Positions 25,017 through 33,076 of a stretch of DNA of 64,000 nucleotides are shown here, piece after piece (within the stretch, counting starts at the first letter, position 1; every line of letters begins with the position of its first letter). A program made the position numbers and the translations under genes. The notes under the pieces are model-generated. The model did no database searches. It was not told the origin of the DNA and saw nothing but the letters and a program-made list of their open reading frames with translations. The DNA comes from Streptomyces sp. RPA4-2. Lineage in GTDB: Bacteria > Actinomycetota > Actinomycetes > Streptomycetales > Streptomycetaceae. The stretch lies in NCBI RefSeq assembly GCF_012273515.2, contig NZ_CP050975.2, forward strand, positions 558,001-622,000, read 5' to 3'.

Positions 25017-25925
25017 TCAGCCCTTTACTCCGGAGTCGATGTTGGTGTGGGTGAAATGACGCTGGAACACGAGGAACAGCGCCACCACGGGGAGGGCCAG
25101 GACGCAGGCCCCGGCCAGCAGCGCGCCGGTCGGATTGGCGACGGTGCCCTGCAGGTTGGACAGGAATCCCGCGAGCGAGACGGCCAGCGGCTGCATGTCG
25201 GTGTTCTTGGTGACGAGGAAGGGCCACAGGAACTCGTTCCACGGGCCGATGAACGTCAGCAGGACGCCGGTGAGCAGCGCGGGACGGGCCATGGGCAGTG
25301 CGATCGTCCACAGGATGCGCAGTTCGCTCGCGCCGTCGATGCGCGCCGCCTCGAAGAGCGAGGCCGGCAGCTGCAGGAAGAACTGACGGAAGAGGAACAC
25401 CGCGGTCGAGTTGATCGCGAAGGGCAGCATCATGCCGAGATAGCTGTCGCCCAGGCCGTAGTTGCGGACGACCAGCGCGTACAGCGGCAGCATCAGCAGT
25501 TGGAACGGGATGGTCTGGACGAGCAGCAGGGTGGCGAACACCGTGCCGCGGCCGCGGAAGGTGAGTCGGGCGAGGGCGTATCCGGCGAGCACTCCGAAGA
25601 CCAGTGTGCACAGCAGTACGCCGCCGGTGACGATGCCGGAGTTCAGCAGCGAGCGGCCCAGCGAGATGGCGCCGTTGATGGCCCGGTAGTTGGCGGTGGT
25701 GAAGCCACCGGGCAGGGCGCCCGACACGTCGCCGGTGGTCGTCTTCTTGAGCGAGCCGACGACCATGTAGTAGAAGGGGAAGAGGAAGGCGACCGCTCCG
25801 AGCGACAGGCCGGTCAGCTGCAGTATGCGGCCGGTCCGGGCTCCGCGGGTCGCGGGGCTCGATGTCTCCGGGGCGGCCGTTGAAGGGGCGGTCGCGGTCC
25901 GGGTGTGGTCGGTGGGGGTGCTCAT
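25017..25925 (-). CDS. Carbohydrate ABC transporter permease (MalG type)
   Basis: A 302-residue inner-membrane protein with about six hydrophobic segments and the EAA loop EAARIDGASELRILWTIALPMARP that docks the ATPase. With the permease at 25930 and the lipoprotein at 26839 it forms the importer. No ATPase gene is in the operon; in Streptomyces such importers share MsiK encoded elsewhere. It is spaced 4 bp from the upstream permease. Confidence 0.92.
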   Translation of the reverse strand: MSTPTDHTRTATAPSTAAPETSSPATRGARTGRILQLTGLSLGAVAFLFPFYYMVVGSLKKTTTGDVSGALPGGFTTANYRAINGAISLGRSLLNSGIVTGGVLLCTLVFGVLAGYALARLTFRGRGTVFATLLLVQTIPFQLLMLPLYALVVRNYGLGDSYLGMMLPFAINSTAVFLFRQFFLQLPASLFEAARIDGASELRILWTIALPMARPALLTGVLLTFIGPWNEFLWPFLVTKNTDMQPLAVSLAGFLSNLQGTVANPTGALLAGACVLALPVVALFLVFQRHFTHTNIDSGVKG

Positions 25926-25929
25926 GGCG

Positions 25930-26829
25930 TCACTCGCCCCTCTCGGAGATCTTTCGGGCCAGCAGGGAGATGGCGAGCACGAACACCATGAGGACGATGC
26001 CGAGGGCGGCCGCGAAGTCGGGGTGCCCCTGCTCGATGCCCTTCTGGTACATGACCAGCACGGGCGAGACCGAGGCGTGGTCCGGGCCGCCGCCTCCGGT
26101 GAGCAGATAGGGCTCGCTGAACAGGTTGGCGCCCGTGATGATCGCGTAGATCAGGACCAGCGTGGTGGCGGGGCGCACACCGGGAACGGTGATCGAGAAG
26201 AACCGGCGCACGCTTCCCGCGCCGTCCACGGCGGCCGCCTCGTACAGTTCCCGGCTGACGTTCTGGAGCGCGGCCAGGTAGAGCATCACGAAGAAGCCGA
26301 GCTGCTTCCAGGTGACGAAGAAGGCGATCATCGGCATCGCCAGATGTGTGTTGACCAACCAGGACGGGTCGGGCGCCAGGCCACCGAGTGCGTGGTTGAC
26401 CAGCCCGTCCGAGCCGAAGAGGAAGGCCCACACGGCGACGAGCGCGACACTGGCGGTGACGTAGGGCACGTAGTAGGCGGCCCGGAAGAAGGAGCGGAAC
26501 GGCAGCTTGGCGTTGAGCGCGGCGGCCAGGACCAGCGAAAGGCCCACGGTCAACGGGACGTTGATCACGAGGAAGATCAGGATGTTGAGGAAGGCCCGGC
26601 CCACGACGGGGTCGGTGAAGACGTCCCGGTAGTTGCTCAGGCCGACCCAGGGCGAGTCCACGCCCGCGCCGGGCGCGGTGAAATAGAACCGGTGGAAGGA
26701 GATCCACACCGTGTAGCCCAGGGGCACGGCGAACACGGCCAGAACGAACAGGACGTAGGGTGCGGCGAACAGGGCACCGATCCGCGAAGTACCGCGCCGG
26801 CCGGGCCCGTTGGTGTGTGAGAGTGTCAT
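25930..26829 (-). CDS. Carbohydrate ABC transporter permease (MalF type)
   Basis: A 299-residue inner-membrane protein starting MTLSHTNGPGRRG. It has six predicted helices (APYVLFVLAVFAVPLGYTVW first) and the EAA loop EAAAVDGAGSVRRFFSITVPGVRP. It pairs with the MalG-type protein to form the pore. It lies 9 bp downstream of the substrate-binding protein gene in the same operon. Confidence 0.92.
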   Translation of the reverse strand: MTLSHTNGPGRRGTSRIGALFAAPYVLFVLAVFAVPLGYTVWISFHRFYFTAPGAGVDSPWVGLSNYRDVFTDPVVGRAFLNILIFLVINVPLTVGLSLVLAAALNAKLPFRSFFRAAYYVPYVTASVALVAVWAFLFGSDGLVNHALGGLAPDPSWLVNTHLAMPMIAFFVTWKQLGFFVMLYLAALQNVSRELYEAAAVDGAGSVRRFFSITVPGVRPATTLVLIYAIITGANLFSEPYLLTGGGGPDHASVSPVLVMYQKGIEQGHPDFAAALGIVLMVFVLAISLLARKISERGE

Positions 26830-26838
26830 GACGGGACC

Positions 26839-28125
26839 TCAGTACTCGGCGAGGATTTCGGAGATCTTGCCCGCGGCGTCACGCAGCGCGGAGTCGACGG
26901 GCTGGCGGCCGAAGACGACGGACTTCGTCCAGGCGTCGCGGAACGCCTGCCACATGTCGATGGAACCGGCGACGTTGGGCACGTCGACGACGCGACGCGT
27001 CTGGTCGGCGAACACCTTGTAGCCAGGATTCTTGGCGAACCAACCCGCGTAGGTGCCGGTCAGGTCCGGTCGCAGCGGCATCTGGCCGGTCGCGGCGAGG
27101 AACTTGCCGTCCTGGGCCCGCGAGGTGGCGAACTTCATCACGTCCCAGGCGGTCGCGCGGTTCTTGCAGGCACTGAACATCGCGACGGACTTCAGGTCGC
27201 TGAAGGTGTGCACCGCGGAGGGGGGACGGCCGTCGGAGGTGGGTACGGGGACGACGCCCCAGTCGACGCTGTCCTTGTACGCGGCGATCGCCCACGGCCC
27301 GACGGTGGCCATCGCCGCCTTCCCGTCACCGAACGCGTCGCCGGGGTAGGCCTCCTGCGGCGCCAGCTTCTGCGCGTAGAGGCTGCGCCAGAACGCGGCG
27401 GCCTTGCGGCCCGCCGGGGAGTCGAACTGCGGCTTGCCGTTCTCGACGAGCGCCTTGCCGCCGCTCTCGGCGATGAAGGCGGGGTAGAAGTCGAACCACG
27501 ACTGGAAGAACTCGCTGCTCGGCGCCGGCCAGATGGCCGCCTTCGCCGCCCCGCTGTGGACCAGGGTGCGGGAGGTGGCCAGGAACTGGTCGTAGGTCGC
27601 CAGCTTCGGGTGCTCGGGGTCGAGCCCGGCCTTCTTGAAGACCTTCTTGTTGTAGAGGATCATCACCGGGTTGCTCTTCCACGGCAGTTGGCGGAAGGCG
27701 CCGTCCTCGGACCGGTACTGATCGGCCAGCGAGCCGCTGCGCGCCTCGATGTAGCGCTCCGCGCCGGGGAAGTCGTCGAGATCGACGAGCCCGGCCTGTT
27801 TCTGGAACTGCGGGACGGACGCCGGCGAGGTGTTGAAGACCAGGCAGGCCGTGTTGCCCGCGATCACCGAGGCGCTGATGGCCTCCTCGGACGTCTTGCC
27901 CGCGGGAATGTTCTGCGCGGTGACGTGCTGGCCGGGGTGCAGCTTGTTCCAGTCCGCGACCATCTGTTTGCCCCAGGCCGCCTCCTGGGCGTTGTTGGAC
28001 AGCCAGACGGTGATGGGTCCATGTGCCTTGGCCGCCGCCACGGCGTCGGGACCGGACCGGGCGCAGGCCGCGAGTGCGCCCGCCATCGCCAGCGCGAGCA
28101 GCGCGGACGCCGTTCTCCTGAACAT
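26839..28125 (-). CDS. ABC transporter substrate-binding lipoprotein
   Basis: A 428-residue extracellular solute-binding protein (family 1, maltose type). The N-terminus MFRRTASALLALAMAG ends in a lipobox LAAC with Cys21 lipidated. TVWLSNNAQEAAWGKQMVADWNKLHPG begins the mature fold. ACGGAG lies 6 nt upstream of the ATG. It delivers a sugar to the two permeases downstream, and lies 70 bp after the LacI gene. Confidence 0.92.
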   Translation of the reverse strand: MFRRTASALLALAMAGALAACARSGPDAVAAAKAHGPITVWLSNNAQEAAWGKQMVADWNKLHPGQHVTAQNIPAGKTSEEAISASVIAGNTACLVFNTSPASVPQFQKQAGLVDLDDFPGAERYIEARSGSLADQYRSEDGAFRQLPWKSNPVMILYNKKVFKKAGLDPEHPKLATYDQFLATSRTLVHSGAAKAAIWPAPSSEFFQSWFDFYPAFIAESGGKALVENGKPQFDSPAGRKAAAFWRSLYAQKLAPQEAYPGDAFGDGKAAMATVGPWAIAAYKDSVDWGVVPVPTSDGRPPSAVHTFSDLKSVAMFSACKNRATAWDVMKFATSRAQDGKFLAATGQMPLRPDLTGTYAGWFAKNPGYKVFADQTRRVVDVPNVAGSIDMWQAFRDAWTKSVVFGRQPVDSALRDAAGKISEILAEY

Positions 28126-28195
28126 GATTTCTCCGTACTCTTCGCGTCCGGCCCCGTTGCCGGACGCGGTCCCCGAAGGGCGCCCCGCTCCTCCG

Positions 28196-29215
28196 CTACG
28201 CGGTCGGGGCCGGGCCCACAGATCCCCGGGGGAGGAACTCGGCGGGCGGCAGCACCACATCGGGCGCGCTGCCGTCCTTGACCACCAGATCGAGCGCCCT
28301 GGCCGCCGCGATGCCCCAGCCCTCGGCGTTCGCCCGGGCGGAGGACAGCGGCGGGTGCGTGAACCGGGCCAGCGGTGTGTCGTCGTAGCCGACAACCGAC
28401 AGGTCGCCGGGCACGGACACCCCCAGCTCCTGGGCCACGGCGAGACCGGCCGTGGCCGCCAGGTCGTTGGCGAAGACGATCGCCGTCGGAGGCTCGGGCA
28501 GGGCTAGCAGCTCGCGCGTGGCCGTGGCACCGCCCTGCGCCGTGAAACCGCCGGGGAGCACCAGGTCGGTCGCCAACCCGCGCGCGGACATCGCGTCCTG
28601 CCATGCGCGGCGGCGCCGCTGGGCGTGACGGAACTCCGTCGGTCCCTCCACATGGGCGATACGGCTGTGCCCCAACGCGGCGAGGTGCCCCACGGCCGTC
28701 TCGAACGCCGGAAGGTCGTCCAGTTCGACCGCGCACAGACCCTCGGCCCATTCGGGACGCCCGAGCACCACGGCGGGGAGGCCGACGGCCCGCACCAGGG
28801 CGGGCCGGGGATCGCCGACCCGCAGGTCGGTGACGAACACGCCGTCGACCCTGCGGTCGGCGGCCAGCCTCTCGTACACGGCCTGCTCGCGGCCCAGGTC
28901 GGTGACGTGCAGGACGAGCCCGTCACCGCGTTCCGACAGCACGGACTCGATTCCCGCGATGAAGGCCGGGAAGAACGGGTCGGCGCCGAGCAGCCCCGGC
29001 TCGCGGGTCACGACCAGCCCCAGCGCACCCGCCTTGCCACGCGAGAGCGCCTGGGCGGGCCGGCTCGGCCGCCAGCCGAGCTCGTCGATCGCCGCGCGGA
29101 TCCTCGCGGTGGTTTCCGCCGAGAGTCCGGGGCGGTCGTTGAGCACGAACGACACGGCACTGCGGGAGACACCGGCCCGCCGAGCGACGTCGGCGATGGT
29201 CGGACGGTGTGCCAT
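28196..29215 (-). CDS. LacI family transcriptional regulator
   Basis: A 339-residue repressor. The helix-turn-helix TIADVARRAGVSRSAVSFVLNDR spans residues 6-28 and is followed by the hinge and a periplasmic-binding-like effector domain (GALGLVVTREPGLLG, IVFANDLAATAGLAVAQELG, VVGYDDTPLARFTHPPLSS). It is the first gene of the seven-gene sugar operon. Two operator-like palindromes immediately upstream suggest that it represses itself and the operon until the sugar binds. Confidence 0.93.
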   Translation of the reverse strand: MAHRPTIADVARRAGVSRSAVSFVLNDRPGLSAETTARIRAAIDELGWRPSRPAQALSRGKAGALGLVVTREPGLLGADPFFPAFIAGIESVLSERGDGLVLHVTDLGREQAVYERLAADRRVDGVFVTDLRVGDPRPALVRAVGLPAVVLGRPEWAEGLCAVELDDLPAFETAVGHLAALGHSRIAHVEGPTEFRHAQRRRRAWQDAMSARGLATDLVLPGGFTAQGGATATRELLALPEPPTAIVFANDLAATAGLAVAQELGVSVPGDLSVVGYDDTPLARFTHPPLSSARANAEGWGIAAARALDLVVKDGSAPDVVLPPAEFLPRGSVGPAPTA

Positions 29216-29233
29216 GGCTCCTCCAGACAGCGT

Positions 29234-29278
29234 CTAAACCGATTTAATCTGCTGTGCGGCGAAACTAAACCGGTTTAG
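29234..29278 (-). promoter_or_regulatory. Two LacI-type operators at the head of the sugar operon
   Basis: CTAAACCGGTTTAG (29265-29278) is a perfect 14-bp palindrome with the central CG typical of LacI operators. CTAAACCGATTTAA (29234-29247) is an imperfect copy, 31 bp away centre to centre (about three helical turns). Both lie within 65 bp of the LacI start, so autoregulation with DNA looping or cooperative binding is likely. Confidence 0.85.
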
Positions 29279-29764
29279 GTGGCAGGTCAAGAGATCTGTG
29301 CCGCAGGTCTCAGAGCGGCGCGCGGGAGGCCACGGACGGCCTCGCCGGAGCAGGGCGGCGGGTGCCCGGCGTGCGGGGCGGCCCCGGTTCCGGGTCCCGA
29401 GCGCACGGGTCGCCGAACACCCGGGGTCACTGGGGTCGCCGGAGCCGTCAAGGTCGCCGGGGTCACCGCGCTCACCGGGCCGCGGTCCGCCGACCACCGA
29501 CCACCGACCACCGGGGCGAGCGTCGGCAGGGCCCGGCTCGAGGGTCGAACGCCGGTACCCGAATGTCACGGGTGCGGCACACCGGGTTACCGGTAGCCGA
29601 TGAAGCCGCACCGAACACGTCAAGTGATGAAGGAACCGGGGGACTTGAGATCGCCTGAACCGTCGGAGCCCGAACGGTGGGAGCGCACGGTACGTGACAC
29701 TGTCGCCCCTGTCGGCGCCGCACTGCTCTCGAACCATGAACTCCGTTGATTTCGGCTTCAGTTG
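29279..29764. other. Long intergenic region without a recognisable gene
   Basis: This spacer separates the leftward sugar operon from the rightward glucanase gene. Translations on both strands lack family features. A short tandem of ACCACCG units lies near 29492-29515. I see no gene, RNA or mobile element. Confidence 0.5.
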
Positions 29765-29809
29765 TTGACGCCGGGCAGGGGCGGGGATACAACCCGAGAG
29801 AGCGCTCTC
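29765..29809 (+). promoter_or_regulatory. Promoter and LacI-type operator of the glucanase gene
   Basis: A -35 TTGACG (29765-29770) and a -10 TACAAC (29788-29793) are 17 bp apart. The perfect palindrome GAGAGCGCTCTC (29798-29809) would cover the start of transcription. It resembles the CebR box TGGGAGCGCTCCCA, so a LacI-family repressor responding to an oligosaccharide is likely. Confidence 0.72.
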
Positions 29810-29863
29810 ACGCCTGCAGTTGCTCCAACCCCCACGCACGCCGGCTCGGCCTGAGGAGAACCC

Positions 29864-31219
29864 ATGCAGACTTCCCCCAGCGCACCCGCCACCAGACCAC
29901 CCACCGGTGTCCTACGTACCCGTACGGCCCTCGGCCTGGTCATCGCCCTGCTCGTCGCCTGCGTCGCCGCCCTGACGCCGACGTCCGCGCACGCCGCCGA
30001 CCAGCTCCTTTCCCAGGGGCGCCCGGCCACGGCCTCCTCGACGGAGAACGGTTCCTTCCCCGCGACGGCCGCGGTCGACGGCAACCCCGACACGCGCTGG
30101 TCCTCGGCGTTCGCGGATCCGCAATGGGTCCAAGTCGACCTCGGCTCCGTCCAGCAGATCACCCGCGTCACTCTCAACTGGGAGGCCGCCTACGCCAAGG
30201 CCTACCAGATCCAGACCTCCACGGACGCGAACAACTGGACCACCGTCTACTCCACCACCACCGCAACCGGCGGCACCCAGAATCTCGGCGTCACCGGCAG
30301 CGGCCGCTATGTGCGCGTCTCCGGAACCGTGCGAGCCACCCCGTACGGCTACTCCCTGTGGGAGTTCCAGGTCTACGGGCCCGGCAGCACCACCCCGCCG
30401 GACAGTTTCTGGGGCAGCACCAGCGACATACCCCCGGCGAGCAACGCCGTCGAGGTGAAGATCCTCAACCGCACCAACGGCAAGTACCCCGACAGCCAGG
30501 TGTACTGGAGCTTCAACGGGCAGGTCCACTCCATCGCCGAACAGCCGTACCTCGACATGCCGGCGAACTCGGCGGGCCGCATGTACTTCTACCTCGGCTC
30601 ACCCAACGGCCCCTACTACGACTTCATCGAGTTCACGGTCGGCAACAACGTCTTCAACGGGAACACCACCCGGGTCGACGCCTTCGGCCTCAAGCTGGCC
30701 ATGCGTCTGCACGCCAAGGACGGCTACGACGTCGAAGTCGGTGAGAACCGGCAGACGTTCGCGGAGGACCGCGCCACGACCATCCAGCGCTTCACGGACG
30801 CGGTTCCGGACCAGTTCAAGGTGCTTGCGCGGACCCAGGCTCCGTACCGGATCATCGCGCCCGGCAGCGACCCGAGCTTCCGCACGGGCGGCGTCAACGC
30901 CAACTACTTCACTTCCTACGCCCAGTCCGTCGGCGTCAACGCGGCCACCTCCGACATCTTCGGCTGCGCCGCCTCCCTCGCCGCGAATCCCGACATGTGC
31001 GCCGCCCTCAACCGTCACGTGGCCACCCTCCCGGCCTCCCAGCAGTCCGACCCGGCCCAGTACTACAAAGCGGCACCCGCGAACTACTACGCCAAGTTCT
31101 GGCACGACAACGCCATCAACCACCTCGCCTACGGTTTCCCGTACGACGACGTGGCGGGCCAGTCCTCCTTCGTCTCCCACGGGAACCCGCAGTGGCTCCT
31201 GGTCGCCGTCGGCTGGTAG
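29864..31219 (+). CDS. Secreted beta-1,3-glucanase: F5/8 C (discoidin) plus GH64
   Basis: A 451-residue exported enzyme. After the signal peptide (LGLVIALLVACVAALTPTSAHA), residues about 45-190 are a discoidin-like carbohydrate-binding module (ATASSTENGSFPATAAVDGNPDTRWSSAF, WVQVDLGS). After a short linker, residues about 205-451 form a GH64 domain (VEVKILNRTNGKYPDSQVYWSFNG, FWHDNAINHLAYGFPYDDVAGQSSF). GH64 enzymes release pentasaccharides from laminarin-like glucans, for example fungal walls. GAGGAGAA lies before the ATG. A LacI-type operator covers the promoter. Confidence 0.9.
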   Translation: MQTSPSAPATRPPTGVLRTRTALGLVIALLVACVAALTPTSAHAADQLLSQGRPATASSTENGSFPATAAVDGNPDTRWSSAFADPQWVQVDLGSVQQITRVTLNWEAAYAKAYQIQTSTDANNWTTVYSTTTATGGTQNLGVTGSGRYVRVSGTVRATPYGYSLWEFQVYGPGSTTPPDSFWGSTSDIPPASNAVEVKILNRTNGKYPDSQVYWSFNGQVHSIAEQPYLDMPANSAGRMYFYLGSPNGPYYDFIEFTVGNNVFNGNTTRVDAFGLKLAMRLHAKDGYDVEVGENRQTFAEDRATTIQRFTDAVPDQFKVLARTQAPYRIIAPGSDPSFRTGGVNANYFTSYAQSVGVNAATSDIFGCAASLAANPDMCAALNRHVATLPASQQSDPAQYYKAAPANYYAKFWHDNAINHLAYGFPYDDVAGQSSFVSHGNPQWLLVAVGW

Positions 31220-31287
31220 GCGTCCAGGTGGCATGTCAGGCGTCCTCACCCGCCTGACGGGATGACCCGCGCCCGGCTCCGACGGAG

Positions 31288-31325
31288 CGGCCCGGCCCGG
31301 GACCATGTGGTCCCGGGCCGGGCCG
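31288..31325. terminator. Bidirectional hairpin terminator
   Basis: A perfect 18-bp inverted repeat (31288-31305 and 31308-31325) sits between the convergent glucanase and AhpD-like genes. The centre CCATGTGG leaves a very small loop. Confidence 0.85.
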
Positions 31326-31339
31326 GATTCGTTCCCCGG

Positions 31340-31825
31340 TCAGTTGAACGCGGCCGCGAACATGCCGGGTTCGTAGGAACCTCCCCGCTGATGCACGATC
31401 ACGGCGAGCCGGTTGGCCGCGTTGATCAGGGCGACCAAGGAGACCAGCGCGGCGAGTTGGTCGTCGTCGTAGTGCTCTCGCGCCCTGGCCCAGGTCTCGT
31501 CGGACACGCCGTGGTGGGCGTCGCCGAGCCGGGTGCCCTCCTCGGTGAGCGCCAGCGCGGCCCGTTCGGCCTCGGTGAACACGGTGGACTCGCGCCAGGC
31601 GGCGACCAGATGGAGCCGTACCGCGCTTTCACCGGCGGCCGCGGCCTCCTTGGTGTGCAGGTCGACGCACCAGCCGCAGCCGTTGATCTGGCTGGCGCGC
31701 AACGAGACCAGTTCCTGCGTGGACTTCGCCAGGGGCGACTGGTGGATCACCAGGGCGGCGTTGGCGAACCGCTTGCCGAACTTGGCGGCGATCTCGTTCT
31801 CGAACATGTTGAATCGGGAGTCCAT
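31340..31825 (-). CDS. Carboxymuconolactone decarboxylase/AhpD-like protein
   Basis: A 161-residue alkylhydroperoxidase-fold protein. The reactive dithiol is in NGCGWCVDLH (CxxC, followed by His two residues on), as in AhpD-type peroxidases. GAGGA lies 8 nt upstream of the ATG at 31825. It is divergent from an ECF41-type sigma factor gene, the standard genomic partner of this group. It is therefore the likely target of that sigma factor and may handle peroxide or a reactive organic compound. Confidence 0.9.
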   Translation of the reverse strand: MDSRFNMFENEIAAKFGKRFANAALVIHQSPLAKSTQELVSLRASQINGCGWCVDLHTKEAAAAGESAVRLHLVAAWRESTVFTEAERAALALTEEGTRLGDAHHGVSDETWARAREHYDDDQLAALVSLVALINAANRLAVIVHQRGGSYEPGMFAAAFN

Positions 31826-31927
31826 GATGTCGTCCTCACTCGTGGTGATGCACTGAACGAACACGAGATGCCTGCGACCCGATCCCTGTGACGGGGCGGT
31901 CGTGTGACGTGCGCCACCATTCCGGGT

Positions 31928-31954
31928 TGTCACAAAGCCGCGGGGTCCGGTGTC
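31928..31954 (+). promoter_or_regulatory. ECF41-like promoter before the sigma factor gene
   Basis: TGTCACA (31928-31934) is followed after 16 bp by TGTC (31951-31954). The known ECF41 target consensus is TGTCACA with a CGTC -10, so the first element matches fully and the second matches three of four bases. If used, transcription begins downstream of 31954, which supports the GTG at 32001 as the sigma start. Confidence 0.55.
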
Positions 31955-32000
31955 TTGTGTGCGCGGCACCAACACGAGGGCCAGCAGACGGGAGCAGCCG

Positions 32001-32957
32001 GTGCGGAGCGAGCGGAGCGAACCCCCAGAGGGCGCGGAGGGCACGGAGGGCACGGCCGGACAGCCGGCCGGAGGCGGACGGGCGGACGTCGCCACCGAGG
32101 CGTTCGTCGCCCATCGCAACCTGCTGTTCACCGTCGCCTACGAGATGCTCGGGTCGGCCGCCGACGCGGAGGACGTCCTGCAGGAAACCTGGCTGCGGTG
32201 GGCGGGCGTCGATCTCGACACGGTGCGTGAACAGCGTGCGTACCTGGTCCGGATCACCACGCGGCAGGCACTGAGCCGGCTGCGTACGCTGGGCCGGCGC
32301 AAGGAGTCCTACGTCGGCCCATGGCTGCCCGAGCCGCTGCTCACCGCACCCGACGTGGCCGACGACGTCGAACTGGCCGACAGCGTCTCGATGGCGATGC
32401 TGCTGGTGATGGAGACGCTCACGCCGACCGAGCGGGCGGTGTTCGTGCTGCGCGAGGTCTTCGACCTCGGATACGACGAGATCGCCGAGGCCGTCGACAA
32501 GAGCCCGGCCGCGGTGCGTCAGGTCGCGCACCGGGCACGGGCACACGTCGCGGAGCGCAGGCCGCGGGAGATCGTCTCCCCGGCCGAGACCAGGGACGCG
32601 CTCGACGCCTTCCGACGCGCGACGGAGACGGGCGATCTGGGGAAACTGCTCGACATCCTCGCGCCGGACGTGGTCTTCCTCGGCGACGGCGGCGGAATCA
32701 AGCAGGCCGTCCTGCGACCCGTCGTCGGGGCCGAGAAGGTGGCCCGCCTCCTGACCGCCGCAGGGGGCAGGACCACCGCGGCCTCGCTGCGACCCGCGCA
32801 GGTCAACGCCTACCCGGCGCTGATCCTCCGGCTCGACGGCGCGATCGACACGGTCTTGGCGGTACGCATCGACGACGGCCTCATCACCGGGCTCTACGCC
32901 GTCCGCAACCCCGAGAAGCTGTCGCACATGCAGCGGGAGACGGTCCTGCGCCGCTGA
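32001..32957 (+). CDS. ECF41-type RNA polymerase sigma factor (SigJ-like)
   Basis: A 318-residue extracytoplasmic-function sigma factor. Region 2 (FVAHRNLLFTVAYEMLGSAADAEDVLQETWLRW) and region 4 (LTPTERAVFVLREVFDLGYDEIAEAVDKSPAAVRQ) are followed by a SnoaL-like C-terminal extension. That extension carries DGGGIK and NPEKL, matching the DGGGK and NPDKL motifs of ECF41, whose extension controls the sigma in place of an anti-sigma factor. The GTG at 32001 has GGGAG 7 nt upstream and lies after an ECF41-like promoter; a start at 31950 is possible but would overlap the -10. It is divergent from its expected AhpD-like partner. Confidence 0.88.
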   Translation: MRSERSEPPEGAEGTEGTAGQPAGGGRADVATEAFVAHRNLLFTVAYEMLGSAADAEDVLQETWLRWAGVDLDTVREQRAYLVRITTRQALSRLRTLGRRKESYVGPWLPEPLLTAPDVADDVELADSVSMAMLLVMETLTPTERAVFVLREVFDLGYDEIAEAVDKSPAAVRQVAHRARAHVAERRPREIVSPAETRDALDAFRRATETGDLGKLLDILAPDVVFLGDGGGIKQAVLRPVVGAEKVARLLTAAGGRTTAASLRPAQVNAYPALILRLDGAIDTVLAVRIDDGLITGLYAVRNPEKLSHMQRETVLRR

Positions 32958-33076
32958 GAGGCGGTGTCCGACGCACGAGCGTCCGAGGGGCGGGAATCGG
33001 TCACTGGCCGACACACAGGCTTGCTACGTTCTTGATCGGCTTGCGCAGGCGGCGGTCGGTGACTTGGAGGGTTTCG

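Noticed and set aside
29279..29600. Possible CRISPR-like or structured repeats (ACCACCG units)
   Set aside because: There are only three or so 7-bp units with no spacers. It is a simple-sequence repeat.
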